64,000 nt of DNA from CAVVFX01 sp963747535. Its GTDB lineage: Bacteria; Acidobacteriota; Terriglobia; Bryobacterales; Bryobacteraceae. Position numbers and translations under genes: made by a program. Positions 55,227 to 63,073 of the stretch are shown piece after piece. How positions within the stretch are numbered: position 1 is the first letter of the stretch; every line of letters begins with the position of its first letter. The notes under the pieces are model-generated. The model was not told where the DNA came from. It saw only the letters and a program-made list of their open reading frames with translations, and made no database searches. The stretch is taken from contig CAVVFX010000013.1 in the NCBI GenBank assembly GCA_963747535.1, positions 124,001 to 188,000 on the forward strand, read 5' to 3'.

Positions 55227-56551
55227 GCAACCCGCTGTGTTTTGTTCTGATGCCTTTTGGCACGAAATCGGGCCCTGACGGAAGCATCGTAGATTTCGAC
55301 CGGGTCTACGGGGACCTCATCGCTCCAGCGGTTGCCGACGCGCAACTCGAACCCTTGCGCGCCGACCAGGAAACCTCCAGTGGCATCATCCACAAGCCGA
55401 TGTTCGAGCGGCTCATCCTGTGTCCCTTTGCCGTCGCCGATCTCACGCTGGCTAATGTCAACGTCTATTACGAGTTGGGCGTCCGGCACGCATTCCGCCC
55501 TTCCAGCACCATCCAACTGATGTCTGAAGGAACCAGGCTGCCCTTTGACATCCAGATGCTGCGGACCATTCACTACAAGCTATCGAACGGCGGCGTACCC
55601 GATGCGGACAAACTTTCCGCGACACGGAAGAGCATCGTCGACTTTCTGAGCGAAGCGCGCAAGGGTGCAAACGACAGCCCCATTTTTCAACTGCTCGAAA
55701 ATATCAAGCCTCCCATGCTCGAACATCTGAAGACCGACGTCTTCCGCGATCAGGTCGAGTATTCAATCAAGTGGAAGGACGCACTCGTAGTCGCCCGCAA
55801 GCAGGGAGCCGATGCCGTGCGCGCCATCGAACGCGACCTCGGCAACATCGGCGACCTCGAGTCGGGTATCGTGATCGATCTCCTTCTTTCGTACCGAGCT
55901 ACAGCCGCATGGTCCGATATGGTCGCATTGGTGAAGAAAATGTCGCCGCCGCTCGCGCAGAGCGTCATGGTGCGGGAGCAACTCGGTTTGGCGCTGAACC
56001 GCCTGAAACGGCGCGACGAGGCAGAGGCGGTTCTTACGAGATTGATTGAAGAAAAAGGCGCCAGCAGCGAAACCCTCGGAATTCTGGGCCGGGTCTACAA
56101 GGACCGCTGGGAAGACGAAGCACGACTGGGTGACGAGTTAGGGGCTCAAGGCTTCCTCGAGAAAGCCATCGACACCTATCTGGCCGGCTTCGAGACCGAT
56201 TGGCGTGACGCCTACCCAGGCGTAAACGCGATCACACTGATGGAATTGCATGATCCGCCGGACGATCGCCGACTGGAGCTGATCCCCGTAGTTCGTTACA
56301 GTGTCGAACGGAAAATCGCCCGCGGTAAGCCGGATTACTGGGACTACGCGACTCTGCTCGAGCTTGCGGTAATTGCCCTCGATCAGAAAGAGGCAAGCCG
56401 GAACCTGGCGCGGGCGATCTCCTGTATTCGTGAAAAATGGGAACCCGAGACAACCGTCCGCAACCTGCGGCTGATCCGCGAGGCTCGCGAGAAGCGCGCC
56501 ATTGTGCCCGGTTGGACAAAGCAAATTGAAGACCTTTTATCAAGGAGGTAG
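55223..56551 (+). CDS. CFVLMPFG-domain (nucleoside-hydrolase/DRHyd-like) protein with MAP3K TRAFs-binding (DUF4071)-like domain
   Basis: 442 residues from a GTG. 1-140: Rossmann-like domain NPLCFVLMPFG, IVDFDRVYGDLIAPAV, EPLRADQETSSGIIHKPMFE and FAVADLTLANVNVYYELGVR. This is the pattern of nucleoside 2-deoxyribosyltransferase/DRHyd-like domains of bacterial nucleotide-centred conflict systems. 150-440: helical domain with DLESGIVIDLLLSYRATAAW, ETLGILGRVYKDRW, AIDTYLAGFETDWRDAYPG-VNAITLMEL and KPDYWDYATLLELAVIAL, the TRAFs-binding (DUF4071) family that also forms the regulatory core of animal ASK/MAP3K5 kinases. Last gene of the operon. Likely cytosolic; enzymatic activity unproven. Confidence 0.8.
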   Translation: MSNPLCFVLMPFGTKSGPDGSIVDFDRVYGDLIAPAVADAQLEPLRADQETSSGIIHKPMFERLILCPFAVADLTLANVNVYYELGVRHAFRPSSTIQLMSEGTRLPFDIQMLRTIHYKLSNGGVPDADKLSATRKSIVDFLSEARKGANDSPIFQLLENIKPPMLEHLKTDVFRDQVEYSIKWKDALVVARKQGADAVRAIERDLGNIGDLESGIVIDLLLSYRATAAWSDMVALVKKMSPPLAQSVMVREQLGLALNRLKRRDEAEAVLTRLIEEKGASSETLGILGRVYKDRWEDEARLGDELGAQGFLEKAIDTYLAGFETDWRDAYPGVNAITLMELHDPPDDRRLELIPVVRYSVERKIARGKPDYWDYATLLELAVIALDQKEASRNLARAISCIREKWEPETTVRNLRLIREAREKRAIVPGWTKQIEDLLSRR

Positions 56552-56576
56552 CTGCCCGCCGCGCACCATTAATAGG

Positions 56577-56760
56577 CGATCCATTCACCGGACACGCCGG
56601 TCTTCGGGACCTCCCTCGATTACCAGCATACGGATGTGCGCGAAGCGCTCAAACTGACGAAAACCGACTTCGTGATACATTCATTAAGGCACGCCATGTT
56701 GACCCGTCTCGGAGAGGCCAGGGAAGCGACCGGGGGCAAAAAGATCCCTGCAATTTCCTC
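56577..56760 (+). pseudogene. Tyrosine-recombinase (phage integrase) C-terminal remnant
   Basis: In one frame the sequence reads IHSPDTPVFGTSLDYQHTDV, then REALKLTKTDFVI, then HSLRHAMLTRLGEA, where HSLRH is the conserved H-x-x-R box of tyrosine recombinases. The upstream part is missing (in-frame stop just before), and after GEA the expected GHSSI..TQ.YVH block with the catalytic Tyr is replaced by unrelated sequence. Directly upstream of a tRNA gene, the usual integration site of such enzymes. Confidence 0.7.
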
Positions 56761-56817
56761 AACAGCGGAGACGCGCCGGACCAAGAAACGTCCGCAAGTT
56801 GTTGAATTTATAAAGAC

Positions 56818-56893
56818 GGGCCCTTAGCTCAGCGGTTAGAGCAGCGGACTCATAATCCGTCGGTCGTAGGTTCAAATCCTACAGGGCCCACCA
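56818..56893 (+). tRNA. tRNA-Ile (anticodon CAU, Ile2 type)
   Basis: 76 nt with encoded CCA. Acceptor stem GGGCCCT / AGGGCCC, D-arm AGCTC..GAGC, anticodon loop CTCATAA with CAT, T-arm GTAGG TTCAAAT CCTAC. The overall sequence follows the ileX-type tRNA whose CAU is changed to lysidine-AU for reading AUA, rather than initiator or elongator Met. Confidence 0.95.
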
Positions 56894-56984
56894 AATTCCC
56901 GACTCCCATCCTCACAGTCTTCGCGTCAAGGTGACCGTATCCAAATAGATACATAGACGTACGGACGAGGGTATACGATCCTGT

Positions 56985-56999
56985 AGTACCAGTGGTACT
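56985..56999. promoter_or_regulatory. Perfect 15-bp palindrome upstream of secreted TIM-barrel gene
   Basis: AGTACCA-G-TGGTACT: 7-bp arms around a single central base, 11 bases before the ATG at 57011. A candidate operator overlapping the ribosome-binding region. Confidence 0.4.
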
Positions 57000-57010
57000 G
57001 CACCGAACCC

Positions 57011-59059
57011 ATGCGAACCAACCTTGCCGTCCTTTGCGCTCTTCTTATTCCTTTGCTTCCTGCCGCGGCATTCGGGCAGAGCAGTGCGCCCGAGCTTTGG
57101 TACTTTCAGAGCGCTTATCCGGAGAGCCAAGCCGATGTCAGCGCCATCGAGGCGCAGATCGATCAGGCGTTTAGTTACGGATACACCGGCGTTGTGTTCT
57201 GGAGCTCCGCGTTTAATTTCATAGGATCGACCGTCTATCCCGCCAACAATGTGGCGTATATGCAGCAAGTCATCGCCCATGCCCAATCGAAAGGCATGCA
57301 GACCACGGCAACGGTTTCACCCTACGGGTACTCGGACGATGTGCTGCTCAATAATCCGAATTGGGCCGAGGGAGAACACCTGACCGGATCTCAGTTCACG
57401 GTGAACGCAGCCAGAACGGCCCTCGTGCCGGTAAACAGTTTCGGAGGGCTCGTCAACCCGGGTTTCGAAGCCGGGTTGACGGGGTGGTTCGGTTTCAATG
57501 ACCCCAATATGGGCATCGACACCACCGTCGCGCATAGCGGAACGGCTTCCGGCTACATAACGAATGCAGCCGGAAATTCGCGTTTCTACCAGGCGATCAG
57601 CGTTATCCCGTGGAGACAGTATCACGCCCGCATCTGGATCAAGACCGCGAACTTTTCCGGCTTCGCCCAAATCCAGGTGTATGACCCGTCGAGCGGCCTC
57701 ACACTCTTCAATACTCCAATCGAGCAGCAAGCCACCCAGAACTGGACCGAGCTGGACTTCACTTTCAACAGCCGTGGCACCTCGCAGCCGGGTTTCTACT
57801 TCGGCGTCTGGGGCGGATCGTCGGGCACTATCTGGTTTGACGACGCGTTTATCGAAGAAACATCCCTGGTCTACGTTCTGCGCCGGCCCGGTACTCCGTT
57901 GACAGCCTACGACCCGGGCAATCCCAATACGGTCTTCCAGGAAGGGAGGGATTTCAACGCCATCGCGGATCCCCAACTGGCCTCTGGCGCATACTATCCA
58001 TTCAACGGCTTCTATCACACCCCCGGTACCGTGACGCTGCCTTCAACCACATCGCTGCAACCGGGACAGACAGTGGCAATCGATTACTATGCAGTTCAGC
58101 CCGTCGAGTCGAGCGGCGACGTCGGCATGTGCCTGACCGAAACCGGTGCCCAGAACTGGCTGCAGACCAACGCTCAGAGCATCGTCAACAACATGCCAGC
58201 CGGGATGAACTATCTGCTTTCGTACGATGAGATGCGGCACATGGATTCCTGCGCGTCCTGTAAAGCGAAGAACATGACACCGGGGCAACTGCTCGCGTGG
58301 CACGCCACGAACACTGCCAATCTCTATCACTCGCTCGCGCCTTCGGCTTCACTCTTCACCTGGAGCGATATGTTCGACCCCTATCACAATGCGGTCAACA
58401 ACTATTACTTCGTCGAAGGCAATATCGCCGGATCGTGGGCCGGCGTCCCTTCAAACGTGACCATCATGAACTGGAATCTAGGGAACCTGACGACCTCGCT
58501 GACCTGGTTTTCCGGTTTGAATTCCCAGCAGCCTACTCACTACCAACAGTTCATTGCGGGCTATTACGATTCGGGCAATGGCGCCGTGTCCGCAACGCAG
58601 GAACTTCAACAGGCCCACGGCATTCCCGGGATTACGGGCCTCATGTATACTACCTGGGACCCCGATTACTCGCAGCTTCAACCGTTTGCCGAGGCGGTGA
58701 AGAGCAATTGGGCCGCCTATCTCGCGAGCCTCCCGGACATCGTCACCAGTCAGATCAGCGTCAACGCGACAGTAGTAACGGGCAATCGTATCACCGGTCT
58801 CTACACTCAGACGGTTAAACTTACGAATAATGGACCGGCATTGACGGCCGCGGCTTATGTGCTGGATTCTCTTCCGGCAGGTGTGACGATGTATCAGCCG
58901 AGCGGGTACACCAGCGCGGCGCTGCCTGCGGGAAGCCCGTACAAGGAAGCCGGTCCGATCGGCGCCGGAGCGACCGTGACCTTGACGGTCCAGTTCACGC
59001 GGACCGGGACGCCGGCCTTCACCTACACGCCGCGGGTGCTGGGAACGGGTCCCCGGTAG
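57011..59059 (+). CDS. Secreted TIM-barrel protein interrupted by a carbohydrate-binding-type module
   Basis: 682 residues, signal peptide ALLIPLLPAAAFGQ. Barrel strands before (ELWYFQSAYPESQ, GYTGVVFWSSAFN, KGMQTTATVSPYGYSDD) and after (GMNYLLSYDEMRHMDSC, SLFTWSDMFDPYHN, PGITGLMYTTWDPDY) flank an inserted beta-sandwich of about 140 residues starting NPGFEAGLTGWFGFND, typical of CBM4/9-like modules. The last 110 residues form a DUF11-like sandwich. Acidic residues in SYDEMRH and TWSDMFD sit where glycosidase barrels keep catalytic acids. Probably acts on extracellular polysaccharide; the family is not identified. Confidence 0.7.
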   Translation: MRTNLAVLCALLIPLLPAAAFGQSSAPELWYFQSAYPESQADVSAIEAQIDQAFSYGYTGVVFWSSAFNFIGSTVYPANNVAYMQQVIAHAQSKGMQTTATVSPYGYSDDVLLNNPNWAEGEHLTGSQFTVNAARTALVPVNSFGGLVNPGFEAGLTGWFGFNDPNMGIDTTVAHSGTASGYITNAAGNSRFYQAISVIPWRQYHARIWIKTANFSGFAQIQVYDPSSGLTLFNTPIEQQATQNWTELDFTFNSRGTSQPGFYFGVWGGSSGTIWFDDAFIEETSLVYVLRRPGTPLTAYDPGNPNTVFQEGRDFNAIADPQLASGAYYPFNGFYHTPGTVTLPSTTSLQPGQTVAIDYYAVQPVESSGDVGMCLTETGAQNWLQTNAQSIVNNMPAGMNYLLSYDEMRHMDSCASCKAKNMTPGQLLAWHATNTANLYHSLAPSASLFTWSDMFDPYHNAVNNYYFVEGNIAGSWAGVPSNVTIMNWNLGNLTTSLTWFSGLNSQQPTHYQQFIAGYYDSGNGAVSATQELQQAHGIPGITGLMYTTWDPDYSQLQPFAEAVKSNWAAYLASLPDIVTSQISVNATVVTGNRITGLYTQTVKLTNNGPALTAAAYVLDSLPAGVTMYQPSGYTSAALPAGSPYKEAGPIGAGATVTLTVQFTRTGTPAFTYTPRVLGTGPR

Positions 59060-59084
59060 CTTCATTTCCAGGCATAATTAAAAA

Positions 59085-59738
59085 ATGAGGAGCGTTCCTG
59101 GTTGGTTCGTGCTGCTGTCGCTGGCCTGTGCGTCGGGAGCCTACGGGAATGCGCTGCCATTTAACCTTTACAACAACACTACCAATGACACGGGTGATTT
59201 TGTGGCGTACTCGTTTGGCCCCTACATCGCACTGGGAGACGAGATCCAACTGGTTTCGGCTGGTACCGCCAACGAGGCGGAAGTGGAGATGTACAACAAT
59301 GGCGGCCCTGGAACTTTCGATGCGGAGTTGGATTTGTTCGATGCCGGCTCCCCGGTCGGGGCGAACATCGGAACCTTCGATTATCCGACGGACATCTCCT
59401 CGGTGGGTGGAGATGTCCTCGATCTGACTTTCGATCTGGAGGGCGTGACGGTACCGCAGAATCTTGTTTTCACGGTGAGTGTGAGTAACGTGAGCGCCGG
59501 TATGGATCTCGCGGTGGACATGTCCGAACCGCCCATACTGGGGACGAGCGATAACACCTTCATGATCGTCGAAACCAGCGGGTCTATTTATTCCGAGCTT
59601 GGAACGAACAGCGAGAATGTCTTTTTCGGATTGAGCGGGACACCTGTCACAGCCGTCCCGGAGACATCGAGCCTGACGCTGTTGGGAACCGGCCTGCTCG
59701 TGGCGGGGCTTGGCGTGAGGGCGAAAAGGCAGCGTTGA
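59085..59738 (+). CDS. PEP-CTERM-type exported protein (VPE variant)
   Basis: 217 residues: signal peptide (WFVLLSLACASGAYG), a beta-rich middle (DFVAYSFGPYIALGDEIQLVS, VPQNLVFTVSVSNVSAG), and the tripartite C-terminus VPETSSLTLLGTGLLVAGLG followed by RAKRQR: motif, TM helix and basic end. Exosortase/archaeosortase-like enzymes cut at this motif and move the protein to the surface or biofilm matrix. No exosortase gene is in the window. 25 bp after the secreted TIM-barrel gene; likely co-transcribed. Confidence 0.85.
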   Translation: MRSVPGWFVLLSLACASGAYGNALPFNLYNNTTNDTGDFVAYSFGPYIALGDEIQLVSAGTANEAEVEMYNNGGPGTFDAELDLFDAGSPVGANIGTFDYPTDISSVGGDVLDLTFDLEGVTVPQNLVFTVSVSNVSAGMDLAVDMSEPPILGTSDNTFMIVETSGSIYSELGTNSENVFFGLSGTPVTAVPETSSLTLLGTGLLVAGLGVRAKRQR

Positions 59739-59822
59739 GCGGCAACGCATCCGGGGTCGGCATGAGCATCGAGCGCAAGGCTGAGGAAAGGCGCGGGACA
59801 CGCCGTCCGTGATACGTTTCTA

Positions 59823-60863
59823 ATGATGCCCAACGTCTATCCGAAACTCCATAACGCGCTCTGGCCTGGTCTGGTCGGCAAAGGCCCCGACTCGGAACCG
59901 CCTATCGATCTCGACACCATGCTGGAATTGACCTCGCGTGCGGAGGTGAACGGGACGCGCTTCGATGGGGTCGACGTGTTCCTCTTCGAGCCTCACGTCA
60001 ATATCGATGCCAGCGAAGACGATCTTCGAGCGCTGGCCGGTAAGCTCAGTTCGCGTGGGCTGGTGGCGGGTTCGGTGGTCGCGCCGGTCTGGCCTCCTAC
60101 CGGCGGTGGCTCGGCGATGGGCAGCTATGAAGACCGCAAGCGTTTCGTGCAACAGGTGGACAAGGCCTGCCGCATCGGGCAGAAGCTGCGCGAACTCGGC
60201 GTGCGTCCGTACGGCGTGGTGCGCATCGATTCCGCGGCGAGTCCCAGCGAGTGGCTCAAGGATCCGGCGGGGAACATGCAGAAGATCGCGGAGACCTTCC
60301 GGGAGGCGTGTGACGTCGCCGAGGGGCATGGGGAGCGACTGGCGGCGGAGGGTGAGATTTGCTGGGGCGGGATGCATAGCTGGAAAAAGATGGTGGAGTT
60401 GCTGGAGCGGGTCGGGCGGCCGGAGGTGCTAGGCTTCCAGGCAGATATGGCGCACACGCTGCTTTTCGCGCTGGGGTATAACGCGCCGGAGGACCGCATC
60501 GTTCCGGAGGGCTTCGCCTGGCAGCGGGAGCAACTCGACGAGGCGCTGCGAAAGCTCACCGCGGCGCTGCGACCCTGGACCATCGACTTCCACGTGGCGC
60601 AGAACGATGGCGACGTCAAAGGGTCGGGCTCGCATGACAAGACCGGGCACCACTGTCTGCCGGCCGATCCGAATGGCAAGCTGAATATCGTGCATGATGC
60701 AGGGTACTGGCTGCGCGACGAGAGTGGCAAATTGACCAAAGCGGTCCAGCATATCTGTTGGGATGGCTGCATGTTTCCCAATGCGACCATGATGCAGCCG
60801 GAAACGTGGAACAGTATTTTGGGCACGATGATGGCGGTGCGGGAAGCGCACGGCTGGAATTAG
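59823..60863 (+). CDS. Xylose-isomerase-like TIM-barrel protein (sugar phosphate isomerase/epimerase family)
   Basis: 346 residues. Barrel features of the AP-endonuclease-2/IolE superfamily: FDGVDVFLFEPHV, GLVAGSVVAPVWPPTGG, YGVVRIDSAA, GERLAAEGEICWGGMHSW (Glu metal ligand), VLGFQADMAHTLLF and TIDFHVAQNDG with further acidic/His ligands. These enzymes isomerise or epimerise sugars or inositols using a divalent metal. No signal peptide. The substrate is unknown; no sugar operon adjoins. Confidence 0.8.
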   Translation: MMPNVYPKLHNALWPGLVGKGPDSEPPIDLDTMLELTSRAEVNGTRFDGVDVFLFEPHVNIDASEDDLRALAGKLSSRGLVAGSVVAPVWPPTGGGSAMGSYEDRKRFVQQVDKACRIGQKLRELGVRPYGVVRIDSAASPSEWLKDPAGNMQKIAETFREACDVAEGHGERLAAEGEICWGGMHSWKKMVELLERVGRPEVLGFQADMAHTLLFALGYNAPEDRIVPEGFAWQREQLDEALRKLTAALRPWTIDFHVAQNDGDVKGSGSHDKTGHHCLPADPNGKLNIVHDAGYWLRDESGKLTKAVQHICWDGCMFPNATMMQPETWNSILGTMMAVREAHGWN

Positions 60864-60920
60864 TGGTCAGCCAGGCAGCCTTCCCGGTGACGAAAGTGCG
60901 TGTAACGCCAGACCTGCCGG

Positions 60921-61262
60921 CTAATCGAGATCCGTCAACTCCCGCCATCCCAACGCGGCATCCACTGCTCGTTTGACTTCGACCCAACGTTCGGGGGCAA
61001 GTTGCCCGGCTCGGTTCGTCAGGGAAAGCCGCGGAACCATCCGAAAGTTGTCGCAGTTGGCTACGCAGACTTTAGCCAGTCCCTCGTCCTCGCCGAGCGG
61101 GACTTCGCTCGCAACCTGGCGGATCGTTGATGTGATCTCGACCGCGACAAACTTGGAAAGATAATCGTAAGCGTCGTTTCGACTCAATAACAAGACCGGA
61201 CGGCGACCGGAGGGTTCTCGCATGTCCGCCCACCAGATCTCAAACTGCCTCACTCTTTCCAT
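60921..61262 (-). CDS. MazF/PemK-family toxin (endoribonuclease)
   Basis: 113 residues. RQFEIWWADMREPSGRRPVLLLSRNDAYD is the N-terminal strand/loop of the CcdB/PemK fold; SKFVAVEITSTIRQVASEVP and VCVANCDNFRMVPRLSLTN follow the usual order (with Asn in place of Asp in VNCDN). MazF toxins cut mRNA at short motifs and stop growth unless bound by antitoxin. Overlaps the upstream antitoxin gene by 13 bp. The Ser/Thr catalytic position (EITST) is kept. Confidence 0.85.
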   Translation of the reverse strand: MERVRQFEIWWADMREPSGRRPVLLLSRNDAYDYLSKFVAVEITSTIRQVASEVPLGEDEGLAKVCVANCDNFRMVPRLSLTNRAGQLAPERWVEVKRAVDAALGWRELTDLD

Positions 61263-61468
61263 TCCTCAGGAAGTTCCCACGTGTCTGAGCCCTCGACGGA
61301 ATCCGGCTGGAGCCGGTATGCTTCGCGCATCCGATCCGTCTCCTGCCGGAAGATCGCGTCCTTGACCGCTCGCCGGATAAAGTCAGCCCGCTTCCGCTTA
61401 GCAGCGGGAGCGATTCGGTCAATCGCTTTCAAGGTTGCGTCATCGAATTGGATGAGGACCTGTGGCAT
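61250..61468 (-). CDS. Ribbon-helix-helix antitoxin (MazE/CopG-like)
   Basis: 72 residues. N-terminal strand VLIQFDDATLKAID and helix-turn-helix KRKRADFIRRAVKDAIF form a ribbon-helix-helix DNA-binding domain. The acidic, tryptophan-containing tail (SVEGSDTWELPEEWKE) is the expected toxin-neutralising part. First gene of the toxin-antitoxin pair. A small dyad TATGG-CTCTACT-CCATA at 61479-61495 with TATATA just upstream is a plausible autoregulatory site. Confidence 0.85.
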   Translation of the reverse strand: MPQVLIQFDDATLKAIDRIAPAAKRKRADFIRRAVKDAIFRQETDRMREAYRLQPDSVEGSDTWELPEEWKE

Positions 61469-61573
61469 ATGGATACTCTATGGCTCTACTCCATATATAG
61501 CATGCGTGCGTCTACTGCGCGCAGTCGAGTTGGGTTGCTTATCGGCGCTGGTCCGCGATGTACGCAGGCTGCC

Positions 61574-62740
61574 TCACGAGAGGCACTCGAAGATCAGACA
61601 CTTCAAGTAGTGGGTTTCCGGGACGGTGAGGAGGATGGGGTGGTCTGCCGATTGAGTGCGGCGTTCGAGGACGCGCAGGGTTCGGCGCGCATCCAGTGCG
61701 GCTTGGGCAACGAGTCCCAGTAACTCCGCTTCGCTGACGTGATGCGAGCAGGAGCAGGAAACCAGAATGCCTCCGGGATTCAGCGCCTTCAAGGCCCGCA
61801 GGTTGATTTCTTTGTAGGCGCCGAGGGCCCGGTCGAGCTGCTGGCGCGATTTGGCGAAGGCGGGCGGATCGAGCACGACGGTGTCATAGCGTTTGCCGGC
61901 CGGCTGTCCGGAGAGCAGTTCGAAGACATCCGCCTCGCGAAACTGCACGTTGTCGACACCGTTGGCAAGGCGGTTTCGCTCGGCGGCCAGGAGAGCGCGT
62001 TCGCTGGAATCGACGCCTTCGACGTGCTCGCAGCGTGCGGCCAGGTGCAGCGCGAAGCCACCGCTCGACGTGAAGCAATCGAGGGCGCGTCCCCGCGCGT
62101 ATTTTGCGACGGCGACGTAATTTTCGCGTTGGTCAAGGAAGATGCCGGTCTTCTGGCCGTGCTGGAGATCGGCATGGAACTCGAGTCCATTCATGTGGAC
62201 AGCAATGTGTTCGGGAACCTCGCCGTGCAGGATGCGGGTTTCGCGGGGCAGATTCTCCTGGGTGCGCACAGCCGCATCATTGCGCGCCACGATCCCCTTG
62301 GGTTGAAAGAGCTCGATGAGCGCCTGAACGATTTCGGGCGTGGCGCGATCCATGCCTTGATCGAGCGCCTGCAGAGTGAAGTACTCGCCATAACGATCGA
62401 TGATCAGGGCCGGAAGAAAATCGGCTTCGGCGTGGACCAGGCGGAAAGCGTCGGTTCCGGAGACGTAGCGTGCGCGAAACGCGGCAGCGGCGGTGAGAGC
62501 GGCGCGCCAGTCCAGGGGGTCAGGGAGGCGGCGCACGGCGATCTGGGATGTGGAGCTGTAGTGCGCCTGGCATAGGGCCCGATTGCGATCGTCTACTACT
62601 TTGACTACATCGCCGGGCGCGGCTTCGCCAGTGTCGATGATGTCGCTGCGGAAGATCCAGGGATGTCCGGCGGCAATGCGGGCTGCGGCTTTGCGATTGA
62701 CACGTACAGTGGGTGGCAAGAGTACAGTGTAGAGCAACAC
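61574..62740 (-). CDS. Class I SAM-dependent rRNA methyltransferase (RlmI-like)
   Basis: 388 residues from a GTG at 62740 (AGGGA 7 bases upstream); a longer frame reaches 62800. PUA domain first (NRKAAARIAAGHPWIFRSDI, PGDVVKVVDDRNRALCQAHY), then the central RlmI domain (LVHAEADFLPALIIDRYGEY) and the methyltransferase core: GQKTGIFLDQRENY, ALDCFTSSGGFALHLA, YDTVVLDPPAFAKSR and GGILVSCSCSHHV. E. coli RlmI makes m5C1962 in 23S rRNA. SCSCSHH keeps the Cys used in cytosine methylation. Confidence 0.92.
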   Translation of the reverse strand: MLLYTVLLPPTVRVNRKAAARIAAGHPWIFRSDIIDTGEAAPGDVVKVVDDRNRALCQAHYSSTSQIAVRRLPDPLDWRAALTAAAAFRARYVSGTDAFRLVHAEADFLPALIIDRYGEYFTLQALDQGMDRATPEIVQALIELFQPKGIVARNDAAVRTQENLPRETRILHGEVPEHIAVHMNGLEFHADLQHGQKTGIFLDQRENYVAVAKYARGRALDCFTSSGGFALHLAARCEHVEGVDSSERALLAAERNRLANGVDNVQFREADVFELLSGQPAGKRYDTVVLDPPAFAKSRQQLDRALGAYKEINLRALKALNPGGILVSCSCSHHVSEAELLGLVAQAALDARRTLRVLERRTQSADHPILLTVPETHYLKCLIFECLS

Positions 62741-63073
62741 CGGCAGGTCCCTCGCGTCGTGGGCCGGGGATGAACACGCATCAACACGGATTAAACCCAA
62801 TGCTGTTCACTTAACGCATGGAGCCCTTAATAGCCCGGTGCCTGCCCACGGAAAAGAAGGAAAAGAGCGGCCAAAGACTTGCTGCCGGAACGCGCCCCTC
62901 CTATCGTTCGCCACATTGTACTTCCACCGGTAGGCGTTACACGACCAAAATGCCGCATTGCCCGGACTACCGGCCACAAGCCGACTTATCGTTACTAATC
63001 CGACCAGACTCACCCGAAGCCGCACCTGATGGGCTTGCGGATTACGCCTGTTTGGTGACGCGTGTTTACCGCG
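62741..63073. other. Intergenic region, nothing recognised
   Basis: About 330 bases between the methyltransferase start and the stop of the VCBS-repeat gene. Short frames exist on both strands but none shows a domain or coding character. Confidence 0.5.
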
